A DNA stretch of 64,000 nt, from the NCBI GenBank assembly GCA_913055915.1, contig CAJXKL010000002.1:1-64000 (forward strand), in the 5' to 3' direction. The notes below the pieces were generated by a model. The model saw only the letters and a program-made list of their open reading frames with translations. It ran no database searches and had not been told where the DNA came from. Below, in pieces: positions 27,773-36,605 of this stretch; position 1 is the stretch's first letter; every line of letters starts with the position of its first letter. The stretch comes from an uncultured Candidatus Nemicrothrix sp. GTDB taxonomy: Bacteria > Actinomycetota > Acidimicrobiia > Acidimicrobiales > MedAcidi-G1. A program made the position numbers and the translations under genes.

Positions 27773-28072
27773 ATGTACCTGAATCAGTTCCTCCTGCTGT
27801 CGGCCGCCCTGTTCGCAATAGGCGTCTACGGAGTGCTGGCGCGCCGTAACGGCGTGCTGGTGCTCATGTCGATCGAGTTGATCCTGAACGCAGTGAACAT
27901 CAACCTCGTGGCGTTCGCAGCCTTCGGTAACCAGCTGGCAGGTGAGGTCTTCGCACTGTTCGTGATCGCGGTGGCTGCCGCCGAGGTCGGCGTGGGCCTG
28001 GCAATGGTCCTGTTGCTGTACCGGAACCGCAAGAGCATCGATCTGACCCAGATCGACATGATGAGGGGTTGA
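27773..28072 (+). CDS. nuoK: NADH-quinone oxidoreductase subunit K, second copy (complex I-2)
   Basis: 99 residues and three membrane spans. Both conserved membrane glutamates are present, in SIELILNAVN and AAAEVGVGL. Short 2-nt and 7-nt gaps separate it from its neighbours. Confidence 0.96.
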   Translation: MYLNQFLLLSAALFAIGVYGVLARRNGVLVLMSIELILNAVNINLVAFAAFGNQLAGEVFALFVIAVAAAEVGVGLAMVLLLYRNRKSIDLTQIDMMRG

Positions 28073-28079
28073 ACCGCCG

Positions 28080-30341
28080 ATGATCGACCTCCTCACCCTG
28101 GCCGTGGCCACCGTGGACCTGCCGCTCGGAATCACCGAGGGAGGCAACTGGTTCCTGCGGAACGCCTGGCTGATACCGCTGCTGCCGGCACTCTCGTTCG
28201 TGACCATCCTGTTTTTCGGAAAGCGCATGCCCAGGGGCGGCTCCGAGCTGGGCATAGCCCTAGTCGGAATCGCATTCGTGCTGTCGATCCTGACCGCCGC
28301 GGCATGGGTTGACCACCGCGACAACCACCATGGTGAAGAGATCCATGCCTCGGTCGTGGCCGTCGACCACGGCGAATCCGGTGACCACGCCGAGGCCGGT
28401 CACGGTGGTGGACACGCCGAACCTTCGCTGGCCGTGATCAGCACCGTCACCTGGTTCCAGGCGGGCGGCATCGAGTTCTCGGTCGGAACGCTGGTCGACG
28501 GACCGGCCGTGATGATGCTCCTGGTCGTGACCCTGGTGTCGCTCCTGGTGCACATCTACTCGACCGAGTACGTGCACGGCGACCGCCGCTACACGCACTA
28601 CTTCGCGTTCCTCTCACTGTTCAGCGCCTCGATGCTGATGCTGGTCCTCTCCGAGAACACTCTGCAACTGCTGACCTCATGGGAGCTCGTCGGCGTCTGC
28701 TCCTTTGCCCTCATCGGCCACTGGTGGGAGGAGAAACCCAACAGCGACGCGGCCCTCAAGGCATTCCTGACAAACCGTGTCGGCGACATGGGGTTGATCG
28801 TCGGCGTGAGCATCCTGTTCTTCATCGTCGGATCAGCCCTGCCGGACCGCTTCGGCTCATTCTCCATCGCCGAGACCAACGCCCTCGCAGCTGCCGGGAT
28901 GCTGCCCCACACGGCTCTGCTGGTGGCGGCCTGCTGCCTCATGGCAGCCGTCATGTCCAAGTCCGGCCAGTTCTTCCTGCACACCTGGCTACCCGACGCC
29001 ATGGCCGGACCCACCCCGGTGTCGGCCCTCATCCACGCAGCCACCATGGTCGTGGCAGGCGTATTCATGATCGCCCGCCTCTACGGCGTCTTCTTCTCGG
29101 GCCTCAGCATCGGCGACAACTCCATCAACCTGATGGCCGTCGTTGGAGGCGTCACCACCCTGGTCGGAGCCAGCCTCGCCTTCGTGCAACGCGACATCAA
29201 GAAGGTGCTCGCCTACTCGACCATCTCACAGCTCGGATACATGGTCATGGCCCTCGGTGTCGGCGCATGGACAGCAGCCATGTTCCACCTGTTCACCCAC
29301 GCCTTCTTCAAGGCCTGCCTCTTCCTCGGCTCAGGCTCGGCAGCACACGCCACCCACAGCTTCGACATGAAGTCCGACATGGGTGGCCTCAGGAAGGTCA
29401 TGCCCCACACGTACAAGACGTTCGTGATCGCCAGCATCGCCCTGGCCGGCCTGCCGCCGTTCGCGGGCTTCTGGTCAAAGGACGAGATCCTCGCAGGAAC
29501 CGGCGGCTGGGGCCTGTTCGGCGGCACCGGTGGTAACGGCGCCTACACCCTCATGCTGGTAATGGGCATGGTCACGGCAGCGATGACCGCCGCCTACATG
29601 ACCCGGTGCGTGTACCTGACCTTCCACGGTGAGTATCGGGGCCACGGCGAACCACACGAGTCGGGCCCACGGATCATCGTGCCGCTGTGGATCCTGGCCG
29701 GCCTCGCCATGGTCGTAGGTCTCCTGAACCTTCCGTCAGGCTTCCAACTCGCACCTGAATCCCTCCAGGAACGCTTCGGGCACTTCGTGGAACCCGTGGC
29801 CGGTTATTTCCCCACGATCACCCACGCCACCCCCAGCTGGTCCCTTGCGATCGTGTCAACACTCGTCGTGCTCGCAGGTGTCGCCGTTGCCGGCCACTAC
29901 TACTTCGGTAGGGTGGAGGCCGCATCGGCGGCAGCCGGCCGGAGCCTCACCGAGCTCCCCGACGGTCTCACCACCAGGTCAGCGCTCGCCATGAAGGGAC
30001 ACACCCTGCTGTCCAACAAGTACTACCTGGACCACCTCTACACCGGGATCATCGCCGGTGGAACCAAGGGACCCGTTGCGGCCGCCGCCTACCGGGTCAA
30101 CCAGAATGTCATCGACAGGACAGTCGACCTCGCTGGTGAGACAGCGGTTTCGACAGGCCGGTTCGTATACGACAAGGTCGACCAGATCGTGGTCGACGGC
30201 ATAGTCAATGCCTCGGGTCGTGTCTCATCTGACACGGGCGAGGAACTCCGCAAGATCCAGTCCGGCAAGGTCCAGGACTACGCAGCGATTCTCTTCGCTG
30301 CTGCGACCGTCCTCGCCGGAATACTAATAGTCATCGTCTAG
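28080..30341 (+). CDS. nuoL: NADH-quinone oxidoreductase subunit L, second copy, with a His-rich insertion (complex I-2)
   Basis: 753 residues, about 110 longer than the first copy. Pump residues are intact: glutamate in SWELVGVCSFAL, lysine in SKSGQFFLHTWLPDAM, lysine in FAGFWSKDEIL. Residues 79-112, between the second and third membrane spans, hold eight histidines plus many Asp/Glu. This looks like a metal-binding or pH-sensitive loop and is absent from NuoL1. The C-terminal lateral-helix region is also extended. Confidence 0.95.
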   Translation: MIDLLTLAVATVDLPLGITEGGNWFLRNAWLIPLLPALSFVTILFFGKRMPRGGSELGIALVGIAFVLSILTAAAWVDHRDNHHGEEIHASVVAVDHGESGDHAEAGHGGGHAEPSLAVISTVTWFQAGGIEFSVGTLVDGPAVMMLLVVTLVSLLVHIYSTEYVHGDRRYTHYFAFLSLFSASMLMLVLSENTLQLLTSWELVGVCSFALIGHWWEEKPNSDAALKAFLTNRVGDMGLIVGVSILFFIVGSALPDRFGSFSIAETNALAAAGMLPHTALLVAACCLMAAVMSKSGQFFLHTWLPDAMAGPTPVSALIHAATMVVAGVFMIARLYGVFFSGLSIGDNSINLMAVVGGVTTLVGASLAFVQRDIKKVLAYSTISQLGYMVMALGVGAWTAAMFHLFTHAFFKACLFLGSGSAAHATHSFDMKSDMGGLRKVMPHTYKTFVIASIALAGLPPFAGFWSKDEILAGTGGWGLFGGTGGNGAYTLMLVMGMVTAAMTAAYMTRCVYLTFHGEYRGHGEPHESGPRIIVPLWILAGLAMVVGLLNLPSGFQLAPESLQERFGHFVEPVAGYFPTITHATPSWSLAIVSTLVVLAGVAVAGHYYFGRVEAASAAAGRSLTELPDGLTTRSALAMKGHTLLSNKYYLDHLYTGIIAGGTKGPVAAAAYRVNQNVIDRTVDLAGETAVSTGRFVYDKVDQIVVDGIVNASGRVSSDTGEELRKIQSGKVQDYAAILFAAATVLAGILIVIV

Positions 30342-30352
30342 GAGACGCCGAG

Positions 30353-31993
30353 ATGGAAAACCTGCTCGACGGTTGGGGAATCACCCTCGCCACATTCTCA
30401 CCCCTCGTGGGCGTGGCGATCATGCTGCTCATCCCCGGGGAACGCGAGGAGCGACACAAGGTGGTCGCGCTCGCCACCTCCCTGTGGGTGGCACTCATCG
30501 GTGTGCTCCTACTGGTCTGGTTCGACATGGGCGCAACCGGCCGCCTCCAGTACGTCGTCGACGAGATGTGGATCGACGTGATCAGGAGCCGCTACCTCGT
30601 CGGCATCGACGGCATGTCGCTACCGCTGATCCTGCTGACAATGTTCATCGTCCCGTTGTGCATCATCTACAGCTGGAACCACTTCCCCGAGCCCCGCAAC
30701 CCCAAGGCCTTCCTGATCCTAATCCTGATCCTCGAAACCGGGATGATCGGAACCTTCGTGGCCCAGGACATGGTGCTCTTCTTCGTGTTCTTCGAGATCG
30801 TCCTGTTGCCGATGTTCTTCATGATCGCTGTCTGGGGTGGCGACGACCGGCGCTACGCCTCGCTCAAGTTCTTCCTCTTCACCCTGTTCGGGTCGGCTCT
30901 GATGCTCGTCAGCTTCCTGGCTCTCTTCTTCCTCACCGGCGCCGAGTCGTTTGCCTTTACCGAGGTGGCCGACAACGTGCTGGCCCACGGGGTCTCGCGC
31001 ACGGCACAGCTGTGGATCTTCGGAGGCATGTTCCTGGGCTTTGGCATCAAGGTCCCGATGTTCCCGTTCCACACCTGGCTGCCCGATGCCCACACCCAGG
31101 CACCCACCGTCGGATCGGTGATCCTGGCAGCCGTGCTCCTCAAGTTGGGCACCTACGGGTTCATCCGCATCGCAATCCCGATCCTCCCGGAAGCCGCTGT
31201 CGAGTGGGCACCGTGGATCGGCCTGCTGGCCGTTGTCGGCATCATCTACGGCGCCCTCGGCTGCCTCGCCCAGACCGACGTGAAGCGCCTGATCGCCTTC
31301 TCCTCGGTCGCCCACATGGGTTTCGTGATGCTCGGCATAGCAACCCTCACCGACTTCGGGATCAATGCCGCCATCATGGGCATGGTCGCCCACGGCCTGA
31401 TCACGGGAATGCTCTTCTTCCTCGCCGGCTCCATGAAGGACCGCTACCACACCCTCGAGATCAGCCGCCTCGGTGGCCTGCTGGTCCAGGCGCCCCGTAT
31501 GGGATGGATCTTCGGCATCTGTGTCATGGCCTCGCTGGGCCTACCCGGACTGGCAGGATTCTGGGGCGAGTTCCCCGCCATCCTGTCCTCGTACAACCCG
31601 GCCAACGGGCTCCCCGTCGAGACCTTCCGAACCTTCATGGTCGTGGCTGCGGTGGGCACCGTCCTGGCAGCCGGTTACCTGCTGTGGCTGCTGCAACGCG
31701 TCGCCTTCGGCAACCCGCCCGAGGAGTTCGCCGACAACCCCGAAATCGGCGACGTCTCAAGGCACGAATGGATGGCATGGGCGCCGATCCTGGCCCTGAT
31801 CGTGGCCATCGGCATCTACCCGAACCTGGTGTTTCGGGTGACCGACGGTGCGGTAGATGCCTCCCTGAACGACTGCCTGCAGGTGAACACGGCCGAACTG
31901 ACCGACGCCGAGGCCGAGGCTCTGGGCTGTGCTGTGGTCTACGAGGTCGGTAGCGGTGGCGGACACGACGATCACGCGGCGACAGGCAACTAG
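30353..31993 (+). CDS. nuoM: NADH-quinone oxidoreductase subunit M, second copy (complex I-2)
   Basis: 546 residues. Conserved glutamate in FFEIVLLPMFFMIA, lysines in GIKVPMFPFHTWLPDAHTQ and AVLLKLGTYG, and glutamate in GLAGFWGEFP. The C-terminus has a short polar His/Asp tail with two cysteines (residues about 508 and 522). Eleven base pairs after nuoL2. Confidence 0.95.
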   Translation: MENLLDGWGITLATFSPLVGVAIMLLIPGEREERHKVVALATSLWVALIGVLLLVWFDMGATGRLQYVVDEMWIDVIRSRYLVGIDGMSLPLILLTMFIVPLCIIYSWNHFPEPRNPKAFLILILILETGMIGTFVAQDMVLFFVFFEIVLLPMFFMIAVWGGDDRRYASLKFFLFTLFGSALMLVSFLALFFLTGAESFAFTEVADNVLAHGVSRTAQLWIFGGMFLGFGIKVPMFPFHTWLPDAHTQAPTVGSVILAAVLLKLGTYGFIRIAIPILPEAAVEWAPWIGLLAVVGIIYGALGCLAQTDVKRLIAFSSVAHMGFVMLGIATLTDFGINAAIMGMVAHGLITGMLFFLAGSMKDRYHTLEISRLGGLLVQAPRMGWIFGICVMASLGLPGLAGFWGEFPAILSSYNPANGLPVETFRTFMVVAAVGTVLAAGYLLWLLQRVAFGNPPEEFADNPEIGDVSRHEWMAWAPILALIVAIGIYPNLVFRVTDGAVDASLNDCLQVNTAELTDAEAEALGCAVVYEVGSGGGHDDHAATGN

Positions 31994-31995
31994 GG

Positions 31996-33504
31996 GTGGG
32001 TTCCCAACTCCTGCTCCTGGCGTTTGAGAGGCCGGCCCTCGACTGGCATGCCCTCGCGCCCGAGATCGTCCTGCTCTGCGTGGGCGGCATGGTGACCCTG
32101 ATCGACATCGTCTTCCTGGAAAGGGCCAGGCCGATCACGGCTGCGGTGGCGGGCCTCGGCCTCCTGGCCACGGCCATTCCACTGCTTACGCTGGCCCTCG
32201 ACGGAAGCGACCGGGTCATGTTCGGAGGCGCCTACGTCGTCGATGAGTTCGCGCTCGTCATGAAGGCCATCTTCATCCTGGCCGGCTACGTGGTGATCCT
32301 GTTGTCGACCAACTACGTCGCCGAGGGCGAGTACTGGGAGAACGAGTACTACGGCCTGCTCCTGGCCTCGGTCATGGGCATGGTCATGATGGCGTCGTCC
32401 CGCGACCTCATCTCGCTGTTCGTTGCACTTGAACTTCTGTCCATACCCGCCTACCTGATGGTCGCATGGCGCAAGCGCGACATGCGTTCCACCGAGGCCG
32501 GTCTGAAGTACTACCTGATGGGTGTGTTCGCCTCGGCGGTGATGCTCTACGGGATGTCGCTGCTGTTCGGCATCTCCGGTTCCACCCTCCTAACCGATAT
32601 CAACTCGGTGGTCACCGCGGGGGGAGCCTCGGTATCGGTGGTCACCCTGGGCATCGTGTTCGTGGTTGCAGGGTTCGGGTTCAAGGTATCGGCGGCACCG
32701 TTCCACACCTGGGCTCCCGACGTGTACCAGGGTGCGCCCACCCCGGTCACGGCATTCCTGTCGGTGGCATCCAAGGCCGCTGGATTCGTCGCACTCCTGG
32801 CCCTCGTCTTCGTCGGCTTCTACGGTCGCCCCGAGGTCTGGGAGCCGCTTGTGTGGACTCTCGCAGCCGTGTCCATGACCGTCGGGAACCTGATCGCCCT
32901 ACGACAGACCAACATCGTGCGGATGATGGCCTACTCTGGCGTCGCCCAGACCGGTTTCATGATCGCTCCACTGGCGGTGGCCGGCCACAGCGCCGCTCTC
33001 GGCAACCAGGCTCTCTCAGCAACCGTGACCTACCTGGCCATCTACGCCGCCATGAACCTGGGTGCGTTCGCGGTGATCATCTCCCTGGCCCGAAGGACCG
33101 GATCCGCCGAGATCTCCTCGTTCGCCGGGGCGTTCCGGTATGCGCCGGCAATCACCGTCGCCATGACGATCTTCCTCGGCTCCCTGGCCGGGATACCCCC
33201 TCTTGGTGGATGGTTCGCCAAGTTCGAGGTATTCCGTGTGCTGACCACCGCAGGCGATACGTGGGGGTACGCCCTGGCGGTGGTTGCAGCGGTGAACGCC
33301 GTGGTCGCCCTCTACTACTACGCCTCGGTCCTGTTGCGCATGTGGGTCGACGAGGCACCCGACGAGGGGGTCTCAGACGTGCCCCTCACGCCCTCCCTGG
33401 TGTCGGCACTCGTGATCTGCGGCGGTGTGACCCTCGTGTTTGGCGTCCTGCCGCAGGTGGTGGCCCGCTTCACCGACGTCAGCCTCCTGGCTCTCGGAGG
33501 CTGA
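31996..33504 (+). CDS. nuoN: NADH-quinone oxidoreductase subunit N, second copy (complex I-2)
   Basis: 502 residues from GTG at 31996, two bases after the nuoM2 stop. Key residues: glutamate in ALELLSIPAYLMV, lysine in GFKVSAAPFHTWAPDVYQGA, lysine in ASKAAGF, lysine in GGWFAKFEVF. Last complex I subunit gene. The MidA-type methyltransferase follows directly. Confidence 0.95.
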   Translation: MGSQLLLLAFERPALDWHALAPEIVLLCVGGMVTLIDIVFLERARPITAAVAGLGLLATAIPLLTLALDGSDRVMFGGAYVVDEFALVMKAIFILAGYVVILLSTNYVAEGEYWENEYYGLLLASVMGMVMMASSRDLISLFVALELLSIPAYLMVAWRKRDMRSTEAGLKYYLMGVFASAVMLYGMSLLFGISGSTLLTDINSVVTAGGASVSVVTLGIVFVVAGFGFKVSAAPFHTWAPDVYQGAPTPVTAFLSVASKAAGFVALLALVFVGFYGRPEVWEPLVWTLAAVSMTVGNLIALRQTNIVRMMAYSGVAQTGFMIAPLAVAGHSAALGNQALSATVTYLAIYAAMNLGAFAVIISLARRTGSAEISSFAGAFRYAPAITVAMTIFLGSLAGIPPLGGWFAKFEVFRVLTTAGDTWGYALAVVAAVNAVVALYYYASVLLRMWVDEAPDEGVSDVPLTPSLVSALVICGGVTLVFGVLPQVVARFTDVSLLALGG

Positions 33505-33529
33505 CATCCCCGGCCCGCCAGGTGACGGG

Positions 33530-34540
33530 CTGGTACAGCGACTGTTTGCACGCATCCGGGCAGATGGCCCAATCCGCTTTGACGAGTACGTGGAGGCATG
33601 TCTCTACGACCCTGCCGACGGCTTCTACACCACAGGTGGAGCGGCCGGCCGTAGGGGAGACTTCATCACCAGCCCGGAGGTGGGGCCACTCTTCGGCACA
33701 GTGCTGGCGCGCTGGATGGATTCCGTGTGGGAGAACCTCGGTCGACCCCGCGGGTTCACGGTTGTCGAGGCCGGTGCCGGCAGGGGAGCCCTCGCACGGT
33801 CCGTGCTGGCGGCGGGCCCGGAGTGCCTGTCGGAAGGCAGTTATCTCGCAGTCGAACGCTCTGAACTCCTTCGTTCGGAGCACCCGGAGGGCGTGGAGTC
33901 GCCAGCCGACCTTCCAGCCGGACCGCTGACTGGGGTGGTCATCGCCAATGAACTGCTGGACAACCTGGCATTCGGCCTGCTGACTGCCGTCGATGGTGCC
34001 TGGCACCAGATTCGGGTTGATGAGGGCGGCGACGGACTGGTCGAGGTTCCTGCCGAACCCCTGGAGCCACCGGTGCCGGTGGAACCGGTCGACGGCGCCC
34101 GCATTGCCGTACAGGACACAGCCTCGGCATGGGTTTCGGGCGCCCTGTCCATGCTCGAACGTGGATCGCTGGCATTGATCGACTACTGCACCACCACCGC
34201 GGAAATGGCCTCGCAGCCCCCCGGGGAGTGGCTGCGCACCTACGTGGAACATGAGCGGGGCGGCGCGCCGTTGGACTCACCGGGTGGACAGGACATCACG
34301 GTCGAGGTGGCGACCGACCAGTTGCCAGCTGGAGCATCAGCCATGAGCCAGGCCGACTTCCTCACCCGTCACGGAATCGGGGAACTCGTCGAAGAGGGTC
34401 GGCTGGCATGGTCCGAGAGGGCCGGCCTGGGAGACCTCGAGGCGATTCGGGCCCGCAGCCGCGCCATCGAGGCCGAAGCGCTCATGGCCACCGACGGCCT
34501 GGGAGCGTTCACCGTCCTTGAGTGGGTAGTCGGCCCCTGA
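33530..34540 (+). CDS. SAM-dependent methyltransferase, MidA/NDUFAF7 family (complex I assembly factor)
   Basis: About 336 residues. Family hallmarks are GPIRFDEYVEACLYDP, GDFITSPEVGPLFG and the SAM-binding VVEAGAGRGALA. Eukaryotic NDUFAF7 dimethylates an arginine of the 49 kDa (NuoD-type) subunit early in complex I assembly. The start is uncertain. There is no ATG or GTG in frame before the conserved region, and the only standard option is TTG at 33440, deep inside nuoN2. CTG at 33530 has an AGGTGA site 4 bp upstream and gives a family-like N-terminus, so it is used here. Location at the end of the nuo2 operon ties it to NuoD2, which keeps the target arginine. Confidence 0.85.
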   Translation: MVQRLFARIRADGPIRFDEYVEACLYDPADGFYTTGGAAGRRGDFITSPEVGPLFGTVLARWMDSVWENLGRPRGFTVVEAGAGRGALARSVLAAGPECLSEGSYLAVERSELLRSEHPEGVESPADLPAGPLTGVVIANELLDNLAFGLLTAVDGAWHQIRVDEGGDGLVEVPAEPLEPPVPVEPVDGARIAVQDTASAWVSGALSMLERGSLALIDYCTTTAEMASQPPGEWLRTYVEHERGGAPLDSPGGQDITVEVATDQLPAGASAMSQADFLTRHGIGELVEEGRLAWSERAGLGDLEAIRARSRAIEAEALMATDGLGAFTVLEWVVGP

Positions 34541-34565
34541 CACCCACTATCCGACTGACTATCGT
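34537..34565 (+). promoter_or_regulatory. Predicted promoter of acs
   Basis: CTGACA (34537-34542) and TATCGT (34560-34565) are 17 bp apart, a close match to the vegetative consensus. The -35 overlaps the stop codon region of the methyltransferase gene. Transcription would start near 34572, giving a leader of about 36 nt with a GGGAGAGG ribosome site before the ATG at 34608. Confidence 0.6.
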
Positions 34566-34607
34566 CACCTCTGGCGTGGACGCCATGACGACGGGAGAGG
34601 ACTGGCC

Positions 34608-36602
34608 ATGAGCGAGCCGACAATCGAGGACTACTACGTGGAGGACCGGACCTTTCCACCCTCGCAGGACTTCACCGCTGCGGCCCTGCTGTCCGACAGC
34701 TCCCACTACGAGGAGGCAGCAGCCGACTACGAGGCCTTCTGGGCACGGCAGGCACGCGAGCTGCTGACCTGGGACGAGGACTTCCACACCACCCTCGAGT
34801 GGGACTTGCCGTTTGCCAAGTGGTTCGTGGGCGGGAAACTGAACCTCTCGGCCAACTGCCTAGACCGGCACGTCGAGGCCGGCTACGGCGACCGGATCGC
34901 CTACTACTGGGAGGGGGAGCCGGGCGACACCCGCGAGATCACCTACTCGGACCTGCTGGCCGAGGTCTCCAGCTTCGCCAACGTGATGAAGGGCCTGGGC
35001 CTGGAGAAGGGCGACCGGGCCGCCATCTACATGCCAATGATCCCCGAGCTGCCTGTTGCGATGCTGGCCTGCACCAGGATCGGTGTCGTCCACAGCGTGA
35101 TCTTCGGTGGCTTCTCACCCGACTCAATCGTGGACCGCTGCGAGGACGCCGAGGCCCGCCTCATCATCACCGCCGATGCCGGCTACCGGCGGGGTGAACC
35201 GTCCGCCCTGAAGGTGAACGTGGATGCCGCCCTCGACACGGGTGCCGCTTCTGTTGAGCACGTGGTCGTCGTGAACCGCTGCGACACCGACGTCACCATG
35301 ACCGAGGGGCGTGACCTCTGGTGGCACGACCTGATGGCCGACGCGTCCACCGACTGCCCAGCCGAACCCATGGACAGCGAGCAGCTGCTCTACCTGCTCT
35401 ACACCTCGGGCACTACGGCCAAGCCCAAGGGCATCATGCACACCACCGGCGGCTACCTGACCCAGGTTGCCTACACCCACAGGTACATGTTCGACCTGAA
35501 CCGGGAGGAGGACGTCTACTGGTGTGCCGCCGACATCGGCTGGGTGACCGGCCACAGCTACATCGTCTACGGACCGCTCACCAACGGGTGCACGTCGGTC
35601 ATGTACGAAGGGACACCGGACACGCCACTTCCCGAACACAGAAGCGGCGACCGCAGCCAGTGGCCCAAGGACCGCCTCTGGGACATCATCGAGCGCTACG
35701 GGGTGACCCAGCTCTACACGGCACCCACCGCGATCAGGACATTCATGAAGTGGGGCGAGTCCGAACCGGAAGCCCACGACCTGTCCTCGCTCAGGGTGCT
35801 CGGAACGGTCGGCGAGCCGATCAACCCCGAGGCCTGGATGTGGTATCACGAGAACATCGGCGGAGGCTCATGCCCGATTGTCGACACCTGGTGGCAGACG
35901 GAGACCGGCGGCCACATGATCTCGCCCCTGCCTGGGTTGACGACCACCAAGCCGGGCTCAGCGTGCCACGCCATTCCCGGCGTGTTCGCAGAACTGGTCG
36001 ACGACGCCGGCGACGTGGTCGAGCACGGGGGTGGATACCTCACCATCTCGCGACCCTGGCCCTCCATGCTGCGGGGAATCTGGGGCGATCCTGAGCGCTA
36101 CCACAACACCTACTGGTCCCGGTTCGAAGGCAGGTACTTCGCCGGCGACGGAGCAAAGCTCGACGACGACGGCTACCTGTGGTTGCTGGGTCGGGTCGAC
36201 GATGTCATGAACGTGTCCGGCCACCGCATCTCCACAGCCGAGGTTGAATCGGCCCTCGTCGACCATCCCGCTGTCGCCGAGGCGGCTGTCGTGGGAGCAA
36301 CCGACGCCATCACCGGCCAGGCGATCGTCGCGTACGTGATCCTCCGGGGAACCCACGAGGCCTCCGACGAACTGGGCGAAGAGGTTCGGGGCCACGTGGC
36401 CGTCAAGCTGGGACCCACAGCCCGGCCAAGGGCAGTGTTCCTCGTGCCCGACCTGCCCAAGACCCGCAGTGGCAAGATCATGCGACGCCTTCTGCGCGAC
36501 GTGGCCGAAGGCCGCGACCTGGGTGACACCACCACCCTCGCCGACTCCGGCGTCGTCGATGAGATCCGCGCCCGGGCCGCTGAGTCGTCGAACGAGGACT
36601 GA
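34608..36602 (+). CDS. acs: Acetyl-CoA synthetase
   Basis: 664 residues, normal length for AMP-forming acetate:CoA ligase. The AMP-binding signature YTSGTTAKPKGIMHTTGGY lies near residues 264-282. WWQTETGGHM and the C-terminal PKTRSGKIMRR follow; the latter includes the lysine that is acetylated to switch the enzyme off in other bacteria. It converts acetate, ATP and CoA to acetyl-CoA in the cytoplasm. It is transcribed with the HAD gene, which follows in the same frame after a UGA. Confidence 0.97.
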   Translation: MSEPTIEDYYVEDRTFPPSQDFTAAALLSDSSHYEEAAADYEAFWARQARELLTWDEDFHTTLEWDLPFAKWFVGGKLNLSANCLDRHVEAGYGDRIAYYWEGEPGDTREITYSDLLAEVSSFANVMKGLGLEKGDRAAIYMPMIPELPVAMLACTRIGVVHSVIFGGFSPDSIVDRCEDAEARLIITADAGYRRGEPSALKVNVDAALDTGAASVEHVVVVNRCDTDVTMTEGRDLWWHDLMADASTDCPAEPMDSEQLLYLLYTSGTTAKPKGIMHTTGGYLTQVAYTHRYMFDLNREEDVYWCAADIGWVTGHSYIVYGPLTNGCTSVMYEGTPDTPLPEHRSGDRSQWPKDRLWDIIERYGVTQLYTAPTAIRTFMKWGESEPEAHDLSSLRVLGTVGEPINPEAWMWYHENIGGGSCPIVDTWWQTETGGHMISPLPGLTTTKPGSACHAIPGVFAELVDDAGDVVEHGGGYLTISRPWPSMLRGIWGDPERYHNTYWSRFEGRYFAGDGAKLDDDGYLWLLGRVDDVMNVSGHRISTAEVESALVDHPAVAEAAVVGATDAITGQAIVAYVILRGTHEASDELGEEVRGHVAVKLGPTARPRAVFLVPDLPKTRSGKIMRRLLRDVAEGRDLGDTTTLADSGVVDEIRARAAESSNED

Positions 36603-36605
36603 GCC

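Noticed and set aside
30373-31953. 526-residue plus-strand open frame
   Set aside because: Second frame of nuoM2; composition (Arg/Pro/His) is a frameshift image of the real gene.
22937-33504. Recent duplication of the nuo operon
   Set aside because: Paired subunits differ widely in length and sequence (for example NuoD, NuoC, NuoL), so the copies are anciently diverged or separately acquired.
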